Of a stretch of DNA of 64,000 bases, positions 1 to 8,024 are shown piece by piece (position 1 is the stretch's first letter; each line of letters starts with the position of its first letter). The notes below the pieces were generated by a model that worked only from the letters and a program-made list of their open reading frames with translations, made no database searches and was not told the origin of the DNA. Source of the DNA: Streptomyces odontomachi (GTDB lineage: Bacteria > Actinomycetota > Actinomycetes > Streptomycetales > Streptomycetaceae). The position numbers and the translations under genes were made by a program. The stretch spans positions 124,001-188,000 of the forward strand of contig NZ_JAMJWG010000010.1 of the NCBI RefSeq assembly GCF_024435355.1. The letters run 5' to 3'.

Positions 1-404
1 GCTCGAACCCCTTGGGCGGCAGGGAAGTTCGCGGTGGTAAAGCAGGAGAAAGACGATTCCGGCGCCCGAGCCGGAGCGTCTGGAGATCACCCCTCCCCCG
101 TTCCGGTACGGCGCCGAGCCGCTAACGTCGATCGTCCGACGCCGCAGCGGGCCCGGGCCGTCCGAGCGCGCGCGGCCGGCCGGTGCTGCCGTCAGGGCCG
201 GCGCCCGGCCCAGCCGTCGGACCCCGCTGTCGGCCCCGTCCGCTCCCACCACGGCCCGGACGCCGTAGCACCGCACCACCACGGGACCGGGGCCCGCCCG
301 AACCCGTCAAAAGATCACAATCAAAAGATCACACCCCCGATCGCGACCCCTCATCACCCCCCCAACCACAACCCCCCACCGACACACCACCGAAAGCGCA
401 CACC
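1..404. other. Upstream gap with a 13-bp direct repeat
   Basis: No gene is supported here. The only clear structure is the 13-mer TCAAAAGATCACA at 307-319 and again at 321-333, a 14-bp period in an otherwise GC-rich stretch, ending 71 bp before the permease start. It could be a regulator site or part of a promoter. The codon composition of the open frames through this gap is not convincing. Confidence 0.5.
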
Positions 405-2021
405 ATGGACCAACAGGGACCAGACAGGTCCGCGCCCGAGACCACCGGATCCACTCGGGCCAGCGCGGCCGTCGCGGACGCCACCACCCCTCCCGGCGCC
501 CCCGCCACGACCTCACTCACCGCCGGGAGCGAGCCGCTCTCGACCGGCCTCAAACAGCGCCACCTCACGATGCTGGGCCTGGGCGGCGTCATCGGCGCCG
601 GGCTCTTCGTCGGATCCGGCGCCGGTATCACCGTCGCCGGGCCCGGCATCATCGTGTCGTACCTGATCGCGGGGATCCTCGCGATGCTGGTGATGCGGAT
701 GCTGGGCGAGATGTCGGCGGCGCTGCCCGCCTCGGGCTCGTTCTCCGTGCATGCCGAGCGCGCGCTCGGCCGCTGGGCCGGCTTCACGGCCGGCTGGCTG
801 TACTGGTTCATGCTGGTCGTGGTGCTCGCCGTGGAGGCGACCGGGGCCGCGCAGATCTCGCACGGCTGGGCGCCTTCGGTGCCGCAGTGGGCCTGGGTGC
901 TGATCTTCATGGTGGTCTTCACCGTGACCAACCTGGCGGCGGTGCGGAACTTCGGCGAGTTCGAGTTCTGGTTCGCCGCGCTGAAGGTCACCGCGATCGT
1001 GCTGTTCCTGGCGCTCGGCGTGCTGGCGATCTTCGGGCTGCTGCCGGACACCCACGCGGTCGCGCTCGACAACCTCACCGGTGCCAAGGGCGGCTTCCTG
1101 CCCGCCGGCTGGGACGGGGTGCTCTCCGGCGTGCTCGCCGTCGTCTTCGCCTTCGGCGGCCTGGAGGTCGTCACCATCGCGGCCGCGGAGTCCGACGACC
1201 CGGCCCGCTCGGTGTCGCGCGCGGTGCGCAGCGCGGTGGTCCGGATCGTCTTCTTCTACGTCGGCTCGATGCTGGTCATCGTCACGGTGCTGCCGTGGAC
1301 CGCGCAGCAGGCCGGGATCAGCCCGTACGTCACCGTGCTCGACTCGATCGGGGTGCCGTCCGCGGCCCAGATCATGAACATCGTCGTCTTCGTGGCGCTG
1401 CTGTCCGCGCTCAACGCCAACCTCTACGGTTCCTCGCGGATGATCTTCTCGCTCGCCCAGCGGGGCGAGGCACCGAAGGGCCTGCTCAAGGTCTCCGGTG
1501 GGCTTCCGGTCCCCGGCCTGGCCGCCGCGGACGGCGCCGCCAAGGGCGCCCAGGACGGCGCCACCGGTTCCGGCGCTTCGGGCACTTCCGGCACTTCCGG
1601 CGGCTCGGGCGGCGCCGGCACGGGTGGCGTGCCGCGTCGGGCGGTGCTCGCCTCCGTGGCGTTCGGCTTCGTCTCGGTGCTGCTCAATCTGGAGTGGCCG
1701 GACACCGTCTTCCTCAAGATGCTCAACGCGGTCGGGGCCGTGCTGCTCTACGTGTGGGCCCTGATCGCGATCTCGCAGCTACGGCTGCGGCGCCGGCTGG
1801 AGCAGGAGGCCCCCGAGCGGCTGGTCCTGAAGATGTGGGCGTTCCCGTGGCTGACCTGGGCGACGCTGGCGCTGATGGCCGCGGTGCTCGGGCTGATGCT
1901 GAACGACTCGACGGCGCGGCCCCAGGTCCTGTGGTCCACGTATGCGCTCGTGATCGTGCTGGTCGGCGCGGGCCTGCGGGAGCTGCGGGCGCGCCGGTCG
2001 GGCGAGGCGCGCTCCCGTTGA
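405..2021 (+). CDS. Amino acid permease, APC superfamily
   Basis: A 538-residue integral membrane amino acid:cation symporter of the AAT/GABA-permease type. The family signature LKQRHLTMLGLGGVIGAG opens the first membrane helix near residues 48-65, and GEMSAALPASGSF follows; about 12 hydrophobic segments can be counted. Between helices 8/9 and 10, near residues 362-412, there is an unusual Gly/Ser/Ala-rich cytoplasmic loop (GSGASGTSGTSGGSGGAGTG) not needed by the fold. I chose ATG 405 because the family signature begins about 48 residues later; its ribosome site is weak (GAAAG), so the start is less certain than the identity. Substrate unknown. A strong hairpin follows the stop. A second APC permease lies at the other end of the window. 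Confidence 0.9.
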   Translation: MDQQGPDRSAPETTGSTRASAAVADATTPPGAPATTSLTAGSEPLSTGLKQRHLTMLGLGGVIGAGLFVGSGAGITVAGPGIIVSYLIAGILAMLVMRMLGEMSAALPASGSFSVHAERALGRWAGFTAGWLYWFMLVVVLAVEATGAAQISHGWAPSVPQWAWVLIFMVVFTVTNLAAVRNFGEFEFWFAALKVTAIVLFLALGVLAIFGLLPDTHAVALDNLTGAKGGFLPAGWDGVLSGVLAVVFAFGGLEVVTIAAAESDDPARSVSRAVRSAVVRIVFFYVGSMLVIVTVLPWTAQQAGISPYVTVLDSIGVPSAAQIMNIVVFVALLSALNANLYGSSRMIFSLAQRGEAPKGLLKVSGGLPVPGLAAADGAAKGAQDGATGSGASGTSGTSGGSGGAGTGGVPRRAVLASVAFGFVSVLLNLEWPDTVFLKMLNAVGAVLLYVWALIAISQLRLRRRLEQEAPERLVLKMWAFPWLTWATLALMAAVLGLMLNDSTARPQVLWSTYALVIVLVGAGLRELRARRSGEARSR

Positions 2022-2135
2022 GCCACCCAGCCACCCGGCCGCTCTGCCGCGGCTGCCCTGCCTGCGGCGGACGCAGGGATCGCTCCTGACCCACCCCTGA
2101 GCCCCGAGCCCTGAGCCCTGAAATCAGCCGGACAT

Positions 2136-2180
2136 GCCGAAGGCCCCCGCGGTGATACGACATCCGCGGGGGCCTTCGGC
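2136..2180. terminator. Bidirectional terminator, 17-bp perfect stem
   Basis: GCCGAAGGCCCCCGCGG (2136-2152) is perfectly complementary to 2164-2180 across an 11-nt loop. It lies between the convergent permease and DsbA-like genes. Like most streptomycete terminators it has no strong U tract. Confidence 0.85.
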
Positions 2181-2212
2181 AGGTCGGAGACGCAGGGGTC
2201 GAGAGGCCGGGC

Positions 2213-2854
2213 TCAGTCGAAGATGGGCCCGACCGTCCTCGTCCGCTTGATCTCGTAGAAGCCGGGGATGGAGGCGACCATCAGGGTGCCGTCCCAGAGT
2301 TGGGCCGCCGCCTCGCCCTTGGGAGCCGGCGTGACGACCGGTCCGAAGAAGGCGACCTCTTCGCCGTCCGGACCCGGCACCGCGATCACGGGGGTGCCGA
2401 CCTCCTGGCCGACCTTGTCGATGCCCACCTTGTGCGAGGCGCGCAGCTGGGTGTCGTACTCGTCGGAGTCGGCGTAGTCCGCGAGGGAGGCCGGCAGCTC
2501 GGCGTCCTCCAGGGCGCCCAGGATCGCCTCCCGTGTGGGGCCCTCGCCGCGGTTGTGGAACCGCGTGCCGAGCGCGGTGTACAGCCGGCCGAGCACCTCC
2601 GGACCGTGCTGCTCCTGGGCTGCGATCACCACCCGAACGGGGCCCCAGGCCTGCTTCATGCCCTCCCGGTACTGCTCCGGCAGCGTGTCCAGCTTGGGCT
2701 CGTTGAGCACGGCCAGGCTCATCACGTGCCAGGTGACCTCGATGTCCCGCACCTTCTCCACCTCCAACACCCAGCGGGAGGTCATCCAGGCCCAGGGGCA
2801 CAGCGGATCGAACCAGAAGTCGACGGGCGTCTTCTTCGCTGACGTGGCTGCCAT
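2213..2854 (-). CDS. DsbA-family oxidoreductase, mycothiol nitroreductase-like
   Basis: A 213-residue thioredoxin-fold protein. It reads very like the mycobacterial mycothiol-dependent nitroreductase Rv2466c as I remember it: DFWFDPLCPWxWxTSRW, EQYREGMxxAWGPVRV, GTPxI and AFFGPV are all present. In that family an N-terminal CPWC pair does the redox chemistry with mycothiol. Here the motif is C19-P-W-A22, so the resolving cysteine is missing, which implies a monothiol mechanism or altered function. The start is ATG 2854 behind GAGGAGA; the open frame continues upstream, but that part is non-coding in character. It is divergent from pepN. Cytoplasmic, probably in mycothiol-linked redox or nitro-compound reduction. 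Confidence 0.85.
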   Translation of the reverse strand: MAATSAKKTPVDFWFDPLCPWAWMTSRWVLEVEKVRDIEVTWHVMSLAVLNEPKLDTLPEQYREGMKQAWGPVRVVIAAQEQHGPEVLGRLYTALGTRFHNRGEGPTREAILGALEDAELPASLADYADSDEYDTQLRASHKVGIDKVGQEVGTPVIAVPGPDGEEVAFFGPVVTPAPKGEAAAQLWDGTLMVASIPGFYEIKRTRTVGPIFD

Positions 2855-3155
2855 GTCTCTCCTCAAGAATGCGCAAGACTCACAAGGCTCATATTCAGCC
2901 GTACGGTCCTGTACTCGCCTGTACTCGACCACGCCGCTGATCATGCAGGTGGTGAGGGTCGCGTCAGACCGTCGCTCGCGGTGGACGCCGCAAGGGCCGT
3001 CCCCCTCCACAGAACACCACTGGTCATCCGTGCCATTCCCAACTGTGCGGGAGAAGCCCCGCATGGCAGGATCAGAGCCGTCCACGCGCGTAACGCGCCA
3101 CGTGCCGCACCCAGCGGTGCGCCATCCGTCGATGATCACACAAGGAGGGCCGCTC
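2855..3155. other. Divergent intergenic region with tandem 10-mers
   Basis: This holds the 5' regions of the DsbA-like gene and pepN. CCTGTACTCG occurs twice in tandem (2908-2917 and 2918-2927), about 54 bp upstream of the DsbA-like start. I see no confident -10/-35 pair. Confidence 0.4.
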
Positions 3156-5819
3156 GTGCCCGGTGAGAACCTCTCCCGTGACGAGGCCAGGGAGCGGGCG
3201 GCGCTGCTGTCCGTGGACGCGTACGAGGTCGCGCTGGACCTGCGCTCGGCTGGGGACACCTCCCAGGCCCGCAAGACTCCCCCACTGCCTGAAGGGCGTG
3301 GGAGGCACCCCCAGGGGAAGGACGAAGCACCAGGCGGGGACGAGGACGCGCGTACCTTCCGCTCGGTCACCACGATCAGGTTCCGCTGCGCCGAGCCGGG
3401 CGCCACCTCGTTCGCCGACCTGATCGCACCGAGCGTCACCGCCGTGTCGCTGAACGGCCGGGACCTCGACCCCAGGGCCGTGTTCGATGGCTCCCGGATC
3501 GCCCTGGAGGACCTCGCGGCCGACAACGAGCTGGTGGTGGACGCGCAGTGCGCCTACAGCCGCACCGGCGAAGGCATGCACCGGTTCGTCGACCCGGAGG
3601 ACGACGAGGTCTACCTCTACACCCAGTACGAACCCGCCGACGCCCGCCGCGTCTTCGCCAACTTCGAGCAGCCGGACCTCAAGGCGCCGTTCCGCTTCGA
3701 GGTGCGGGCGCCGGAGGGCTGGACGGTGTGGAGCAACGGTGCCGGTGAGCTGGTCGACTCCGTGTGGCGGTTCGCCGAGACCAAGCCGATCTCCACGTAC
3801 ATCACCACCGTCGTCGCCGGCCCGTACCACTACGTGACGGACTCCTACACGCGCACGCTGGACGACGGCAGCACCCTGGAGGTCCCGCTCGGCGCGGGCT
3901 GCCGCAAGAGCCTGGCGCGGCACTTCGACGCGGACGACATCTTCCTCGTCACCAAGCAGGGCCTGGACTTCTTCCACGACCACGTCGACTACCCGTACCC
4001 GTTCGGCAAGTACGACCAGTTCTTCGTGCCCGAGTACAACCTGGGCGCCATGGAGAACCCGGGCTGCCTGACGTTCCGCGAGCAGTCGTTCATCTTCCGC
4101 GGCCGGGTGACCCAGACCTCGTACGAGCACCGGAGCGAAGTGGTGCTGCACGAGATGGCCCACATGTGGTTCGGGAACCTGGTCACCATGCAGTGGTGGG
4201 ACGACCTGTGGCTCAAGGAGTCCTTCGCCGACTTCATGGGCTACTTCTCGCTGGTGGGGGGCACCCGCTACACGGACGGCTGGATCACGTTCGCGAACCG
4301 GCGCAAGGTGTGGGCGTACCGCGCCGACCAGCTGCCGTCCACCCACCCCATCACCGCCGACATCCATGACCTCCAGGACGCCAAGCTCAACTTCGACGGG
4401 ATCACCTACGCCAAGGGTGCCTCGGTCCTGAAGCAGCTGGTGGCCTACGCCGGGCAGGACGCCTTCCTGGAGGGCGCCCGGCGCTACTTCAAGCGGCACG
4501 CCTACGGCAACACCCGGCTCGAGGACCTGCTGGCGGTGCTGGAGGAGACGTCCGGGCGCGACATGCGGGCCTGGTCGCGGCTGTGGTTGCAGACCCCGGG
4601 GCTGGTGTCGTTGACCCCGCAGGTGGTGCTGGACGCGACGGGTCGGATCGGTGAGCTGGCCGTCGTCCAGGAGGCTCCCGAGGCGCATCCCACGCTGCGC
4701 CCGCACCGGGTGGTGATCGGACTGTACCGGCGCGCGGACGTGGACGGCGTCGAGCCGAACGCGCTGGTGCGCTACGCGAGCGCCGAGATCGATGTGGACG
4801 GCGCGCGCACCGTCGTCCCCGAGCTGGCCGGCGCCGACGCGCCGGAGCTGATCATCGTCAACGACGACGACCTGACGTACGCCAAGATCCGCTTCGACGA
4901 GACCTCGCTGGCCACCCTGCGCGACGGCCTCGGCGACATCCTGGAGCCGCTGCCGCGCGCACTGTGCTGGTCGGCGCTGTGGAACATGACCCGGGACGCG
5001 CAGCTGCCCGCACGGGAATTCATCGACCTGGTGCTGCGGTTCGCCAACCGGGAGGACCACATCGGCATGCTCCAGATGGTGCACTCCTGGGCGCACAGCG
5101 CCCTGGTGCACTACGTGGCGCCCGACTGGCGCGAGGAGGCCGGCCGGCTGCTGGCGCAGGGCGCGCTGGCCGAGCTGCGGCAGGCCGCGCCCGGCAGCGA
5201 GCAGCAGCTGGTGTGGGCGCGGTTCTTCGCCTCGGTGGCCGGCGAGAAGACCGAACTCGACGTGTTGCAGGGCCTGCTGGACGGCGGCGTCGTCATCGAC
5301 GGACTCGACGTCGACCAGGAGCTGCGCTGGGCGTTCCTCCACCCGCTGGCGGTACACGGCATCGCCGACGAGGGCGTGCTCACCGCCGAACTGGCCCGGG
5401 ACGACACCGCGTCCGGCAAGCTGCACCAGGTGCGGTGCCTGGCGGCGCGGCCGTCCGCCGACGTCAAGGCGGCCGCCTGGCAGTCCGTGGTCGAGTCCCG
5501 TGCGCTGTCGAACGCGATGGTCGGCACGGTGATCTCCGGTTTCGCGCCGGCGTCGCAGCAGGAGCTGGTCGCGCCGTACGCGAGCCAGTACTTCGAGGTG
5601 ATCGAACGGGTGTGGCGGGAGCGGTCCATCCAGATCGGGATGGACGTCGTCCGGGGACTCTTCCCGATGCTCCAGGGTCAGGAGGGCCTCGAGATGGCCG
5701 ACACCTGGCTGGAGTCACACCGGGATGCGCCGCCGGCGCTTCGACGACTGGTCCTCGAAGCGCGGGATGATCTGGGGCGGGCGTTGCGGGGGCAGTCCTG
5801 CGATGCCAGGGCGGACTAG
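3156..5819 (+). CDS. pepN: Aminopeptidase N, M1 metallopeptidase (copy 1)
   Basis: An 887-residue cytoplasmic zinc aminopeptidase that trims N-terminal residues from peptides. The exopeptidase motif GAMEN is followed by the zinc site HEMAH (H332, E333, H336) and the third ligand E355 in LWLKESFAD. Start is GTG 3156, seven bases after AAGGAGG; the upstream open frame belongs to the shadow of the DsbA-like gene. Near residues 35-62 there is an insertion rich in Pro, Gly, Arg and Lys that the paralogue at 12195 lacks; its DNA resembles an intergenic repeat (separate entry). Otherwise it aligns with that paralogue along its whole length, including the C-terminal helical ERAP1-like region. It appears to be a single-gene unit. 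Confidence 0.95.
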   Translation: MPGENLSRDEARERAALLSVDAYEVALDLRSAGDTSQARKTPPLPEGRGRHPQGKDEAPGGDEDARTFRSVTTIRFRCAEPGATSFADLIAPSVTAVSLNGRDLDPRAVFDGSRIALEDLAADNELVVDAQCAYSRTGEGMHRFVDPEDDEVYLYTQYEPADARRVFANFEQPDLKAPFRFEVRAPEGWTVWSNGAGELVDSVWRFAETKPISTYITTVVAGPYHYVTDSYTRTLDDGSTLEVPLGAGCRKSLARHFDADDIFLVTKQGLDFFHDHVDYPYPFGKYDQFFVPEYNLGAMENPGCLTFREQSFIFRGRVTQTSYEHRSEVVLHEMAHMWFGNLVTMQWWDDLWLKESFADFMGYFSLVGGTRYTDGWITFANRRKVWAYRADQLPSTHPITADIHDLQDAKLNFDGITYAKGASVLKQLVAYAGQDAFLEGARRYFKRHAYGNTRLEDLLAVLEETSGRDMRAWSRLWLQTPGLVSLTPQVVLDATGRIGELAVVQEAPEAHPTLRPHRVVIGLYRRADVDGVEPNALVRYASAEIDVDGARTVVPELAGADAPELIIVNDDDLTYAKIRFDETSLATLRDGLGDILEPLPRALCWSALWNMTRDAQLPAREFIDLVLRFANREDHIGMLQMVHSWAHSALVHYVAPDWREEAGRLLAQGALAELRQAAPGSEQQLVWARFFASVAGEKTELDVLQGLLDGGVVIDGLDVDQELRWAFLHPLAVHGIADEGVLTAELARDDTASGKLHQVRCLAARPSADVKAAAWQSVVESRALSNAMVGTVISGFAPASQQELVAPYASQYFEVIERVWRERSIQIGMDVVRGLFPMLQGQEGLEMADTWLESHRDAPPALRRLVLEARDDLGRALRGQSCDARAD
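3276..3314 (+). repeat. Repeat-like in-frame insertion inside pepN
   Basis: The sequence contains CTCCCCCACTGCC, then AGGGCGTGGGAGGCACCCCC, an imperfect inverted repeat (CTCCCCCAC against GTGGGAG). It sits exactly where the protein has extra residues compared with the paralogue at 12195. It resembles a short palindromic repeat I recall from streptomycete intergenic DNA. The reading frame stays open across it. Confidence 0.6.
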
Positions 5820-6093
5820 GGGGTCCGTCCGCCCTGGCCGGGGGGGTGCCGGGGGCGCTTTGGCCGGGGTGCCCCCCGGGGGGTCTTTGGCCGGGGGAGT
5901 CCCCGGGGGCGCCTTGGCCGGGGGCGCCCGGGGCTAGTCTCGGGCGGGGCGCCCGGGGTTCCAACGGGGCTTCTCGGCAGGCTCGGGCTTCGCCCGTAGC
6001 CCGGTGGGTTCGGGCTTCGCCCGGGGATGGTGCCAGGCCGGTGGCCTGGATCGGTCGGGGGCGACCCTCTTGGACGGTGGCGATCTGCGCGAT

Positions 6094-6128
6094 CGTCGTG
6101 GCTTGTCGCGCAGTTCCCCGCGCCCCTT
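6094..6128 (-). repeat. Dispersed CGCGGGGAACTGCGCG element, single copy
   Basis: On the plus strand it reads GTCGTGGCTTGTCGCGCAG followed by TTCCCCGCGCCCC, the reverse complement of the recurring intergenic element of this window. There is no inverted partner nearby; instead its CGCGCCCCTTCAC tail opens the first unit of the following degenerate array. Confidence 0.75.
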
Positions 6129-6790
6129 CACTCCGGGGGCGTTGCCCCGTCGCGCCCGTGCGGCGGAGCCGCACATCAATATCGACCCGTGCCCCTTCAC
6201 GTGCGCGGCGTCGCCCCCGCCACGCCCGCGCGGCCGAGCCGCCCACCATCACAGCCCGCGCCGCTTCACGCCCGCGGCGTTGCCCCTCCCCGTCGCGCGG
6301 CAAAGCCGCACGTGGACACAGGCCCCGCCCCTTCTCATGAGCGGCGTCACGCCCACGGCAATGCCCCCGCCACGCCCCCACGACGGAGCCGCACATCAAA
6401 CCGGCACCCCGCCCCTTCTCGCCCACGGCATCACCTCTCCCGCGCCCCGCGGCAAGACCGCACACGAACCCAACCCCGTAAGCCTTCTCATGCTCGGCGT
6501 CACGCCCGCCGCACCCCGCGACAGAGCCACACACCAATACCGGCCCGCGCCCCTTCACGCCCCACGGCAATGCCCCCGCCACGCCCCCACGACGGAGCCG
6601 CACACCAATCCGCCCCCGCCCCTTCACGCCCGCGGCGTCACCTCTCCCGCGCGCCTTCACGCCCCACGGCAATGCCCCCGTCGCGCCCGCGCTGCAAGGC
6701 CGCGCACCATCACAGCCCGCGCCTCTTCACGCCCGAGGCGTCGGTCCTCCCCCGCCCCCGCGACGAGAGCCGCACACGAACCACAGCCCC
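6117..6790 (+). repeat. Degenerate tandem array, about 9-10 units of 65-85 bp
   Basis: Units open with a variant of CGCGCCCCTTCACGCCCG, pass through GCGGCGT and CGCCCCC-type blocks, and close with a hairpin of the type TGCGGCGGAGCCGCAC. Unit starts lie near 6119, 6189, 6257, 6325, 6407, 6475, 6541, 6611 and 6716. Units diverge considerably and differ in length, and the blocks between the conserved parts are not unique spacers. Confidence 0.65.
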
Positions 6791-6958
6791 GTGGGTCGCA
6801 TCTCATTCGGGGGCCGCCGGTCCTGGCGCGGTGGGTGGTCTGTGGGGTGGGTTGTGGGAGGCGTATGGGTGTGCCGGGAACGTTAGTTTGGTGGGTTCTG
6901 TGGGTCTTGTCCGTGTTTGTCGACGGGTTTGTAACAAGGGTTCAAGGGGGGCGGGCGG

Positions 6959-8014
6959 GTGGGGACATTGGCGGGCATGAGCCACAACACTCCGGTTTCT
7001 CCCCGGCCCTTGAGTCATCTCAGTCAGGTGCAGCGGCGTGTGATGAACGCGGCGCAGTTGCGGGCGCACGGCGTCGCCGCTGCCGTGGCGCGTGAGCGGT
7101 GTCGGCCCGGTGGGGGCTGGCAGCAGGTGTTGCCGGGGGTGTTTCTGCTGCACCCGGCGCCGCCCGGCGCGGAGGAGCGGGTGCACGCGGCGCTCCTGTA
7201 CGCGGCCCGCCCGCCGGCGCCCGGTGCCGACGGCGATGCATCGTATGGCGGGAGTGGCGATGCGATGGTCACGGGTCTTGCGGCGCTCGCCCTGCGCGGG
7301 TTCGCGTCGGTGCCCGCGCTGTCCGCGTTGGAGCGGATCGACGTGCTCGTGCCGCGCACCCGGCGGTTGCGGTCGGTCTCCTTCGCGCGGGTGCTGCGCG
7401 GGGCACGGCTGCCGGATCCTGAGCTGGTCCACGGCGTGGCGGTGGCCCCGGTGCCGCGTGCGGTGGCGGACGCGGTGGCCTGGCTCACCGACGCCGGCAC
7501 GGTCCACGGCATCCTGGCGGAGGTGCTGTGCGGCGGGCACGGCGATCCGGCCGCCGTGATGGCGGAGCTGTGCCGGGGGCGGCTGCTGGACGCCCCCGTG
7601 ATCGCCGAAGCCGTCGCGTCCCTGGTCGACGGTGACCGGAGGCTGGCGGAGGGGCTGTTGCACCGGATGGTGCACGACCACCGGCTCCCCGAGCCGCTCT
7701 GGAACGTCGACCTGCGCCTGCCCGGCGGCCCGCACCTGGGCCCCGTCGACGCCTACTGGCCCGAGCACGCGGTCGCCCTGGAGCTCGACACGCGAGCACC
7801 GCGCGCCGACGTCCGCCCCTGGGCGGAGGACACCCTGTGGTCCGACTCCGCGCACCGGCCCGACCACCTGACCCGTCTGGGCATCACGGTCGTCCAGCTC
7901 TCCCCGCAGGCCCTGTGCAGATCCCCGCAGGACCAGGCCACCCTGGTCCGGGCCGCCCTGATGGTCGCGGCCGACCTCGAACCGGCGGCGTACGTACGGG
8001 TCCTGCCCCGGTGA
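6959..8014 (+). CDS. AbiEi/DUF559-like protein
   Basis: 351 residues from GTG 6959, which has AAGGGGG eight bases upstream; ATG 6977 (345 residues) is an alternative. The N-terminal half (QVLPGVFLLHP, VTGLAALALRGF) matches the winged-helix arrangement of actinobacterial proteins labelled AbiEi-type antitoxin. The C-terminal third (VDAYWPEHAVALELDT, HLTRLGITVVQLSP) resembles the PD-(D/E)xK-like DUF559 part of those proteins. No AbiEii-type nucleotidyltransferase toxin is adjacent, so a toxin-antitoxin role is not supported. It is convergent with the metallophosphoesterase, with a gap of only 10 bp. Function unknown. Confidence 0.75.
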   Translation: MGTLAGMSHNTPVSPRPLSHLSQVQRRVMNAAQLRAHGVAAAVARERCRPGGGWQQVLPGVFLLHPAPPGAEERVHAALLYAARPPAPGADGDASYGGSGDAMVTGLAALALRGFASVPALSALERIDVLVPRTRRLRSVSFARVLRGARLPDPELVHGVAVAPVPRAVADAVAWLTDAGTVHGILAEVLCGGHGDPAAVMAELCRGRLLDAPVIAEAVASLVDGDRRLAEGLLHRMVHDHRLPEPLWNVDLRLPGGPHLGPVDAYWPEHAVALELDTRAPRADVRPWAEDTLWSDSAHRPDHLTRLGITVVQLSPQALCRSPQDQATLVRAALMVAADLEPAAYVRVLPR

Positions 8015-8024
8015 CCGGGGGCCC

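Larger units (their letters stand above)
5820..6958. other. 1.1-kb gene-free gap filled with repeats
   Basis: No open frame here has credible codon use or a recognisable product. From 5837 to 5936 there are degenerate copies of TTGGCCGGGG-type sequence. Two CGGGCTTCGCCCG mini-hairpins follow at 5985-5997 and 6009-6021, then one dispersed repeat copy (6094-6128) and the degenerate array at 6117-6790. The last 170 bases are more T/G-rich and probably hold the promoter of the gene at 6959. Confidence 0.7.

Noticed and set aside
3072..5426. A 784-codon open frame opposite pepN, and similar long frames at 31266-33698 (-) and 59018-62458 (+)
   Set aside because: They mirror real genes in very GC-rich DNA, have Arg/Ala/Gly/Pro-biased products and no ribosome sites or family motifs.
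6117..6790. CRISPR-like array
   Set aside because: Units are degenerate throughout, no unique spacers alternate with identical repeats, and no cas genes are present.
6959..8014. Type IV toxin-antitoxin system
   Set aside because: Only the AbiEi-like half is present; no AbiEii-type nucleotidyltransferase lies on either side.
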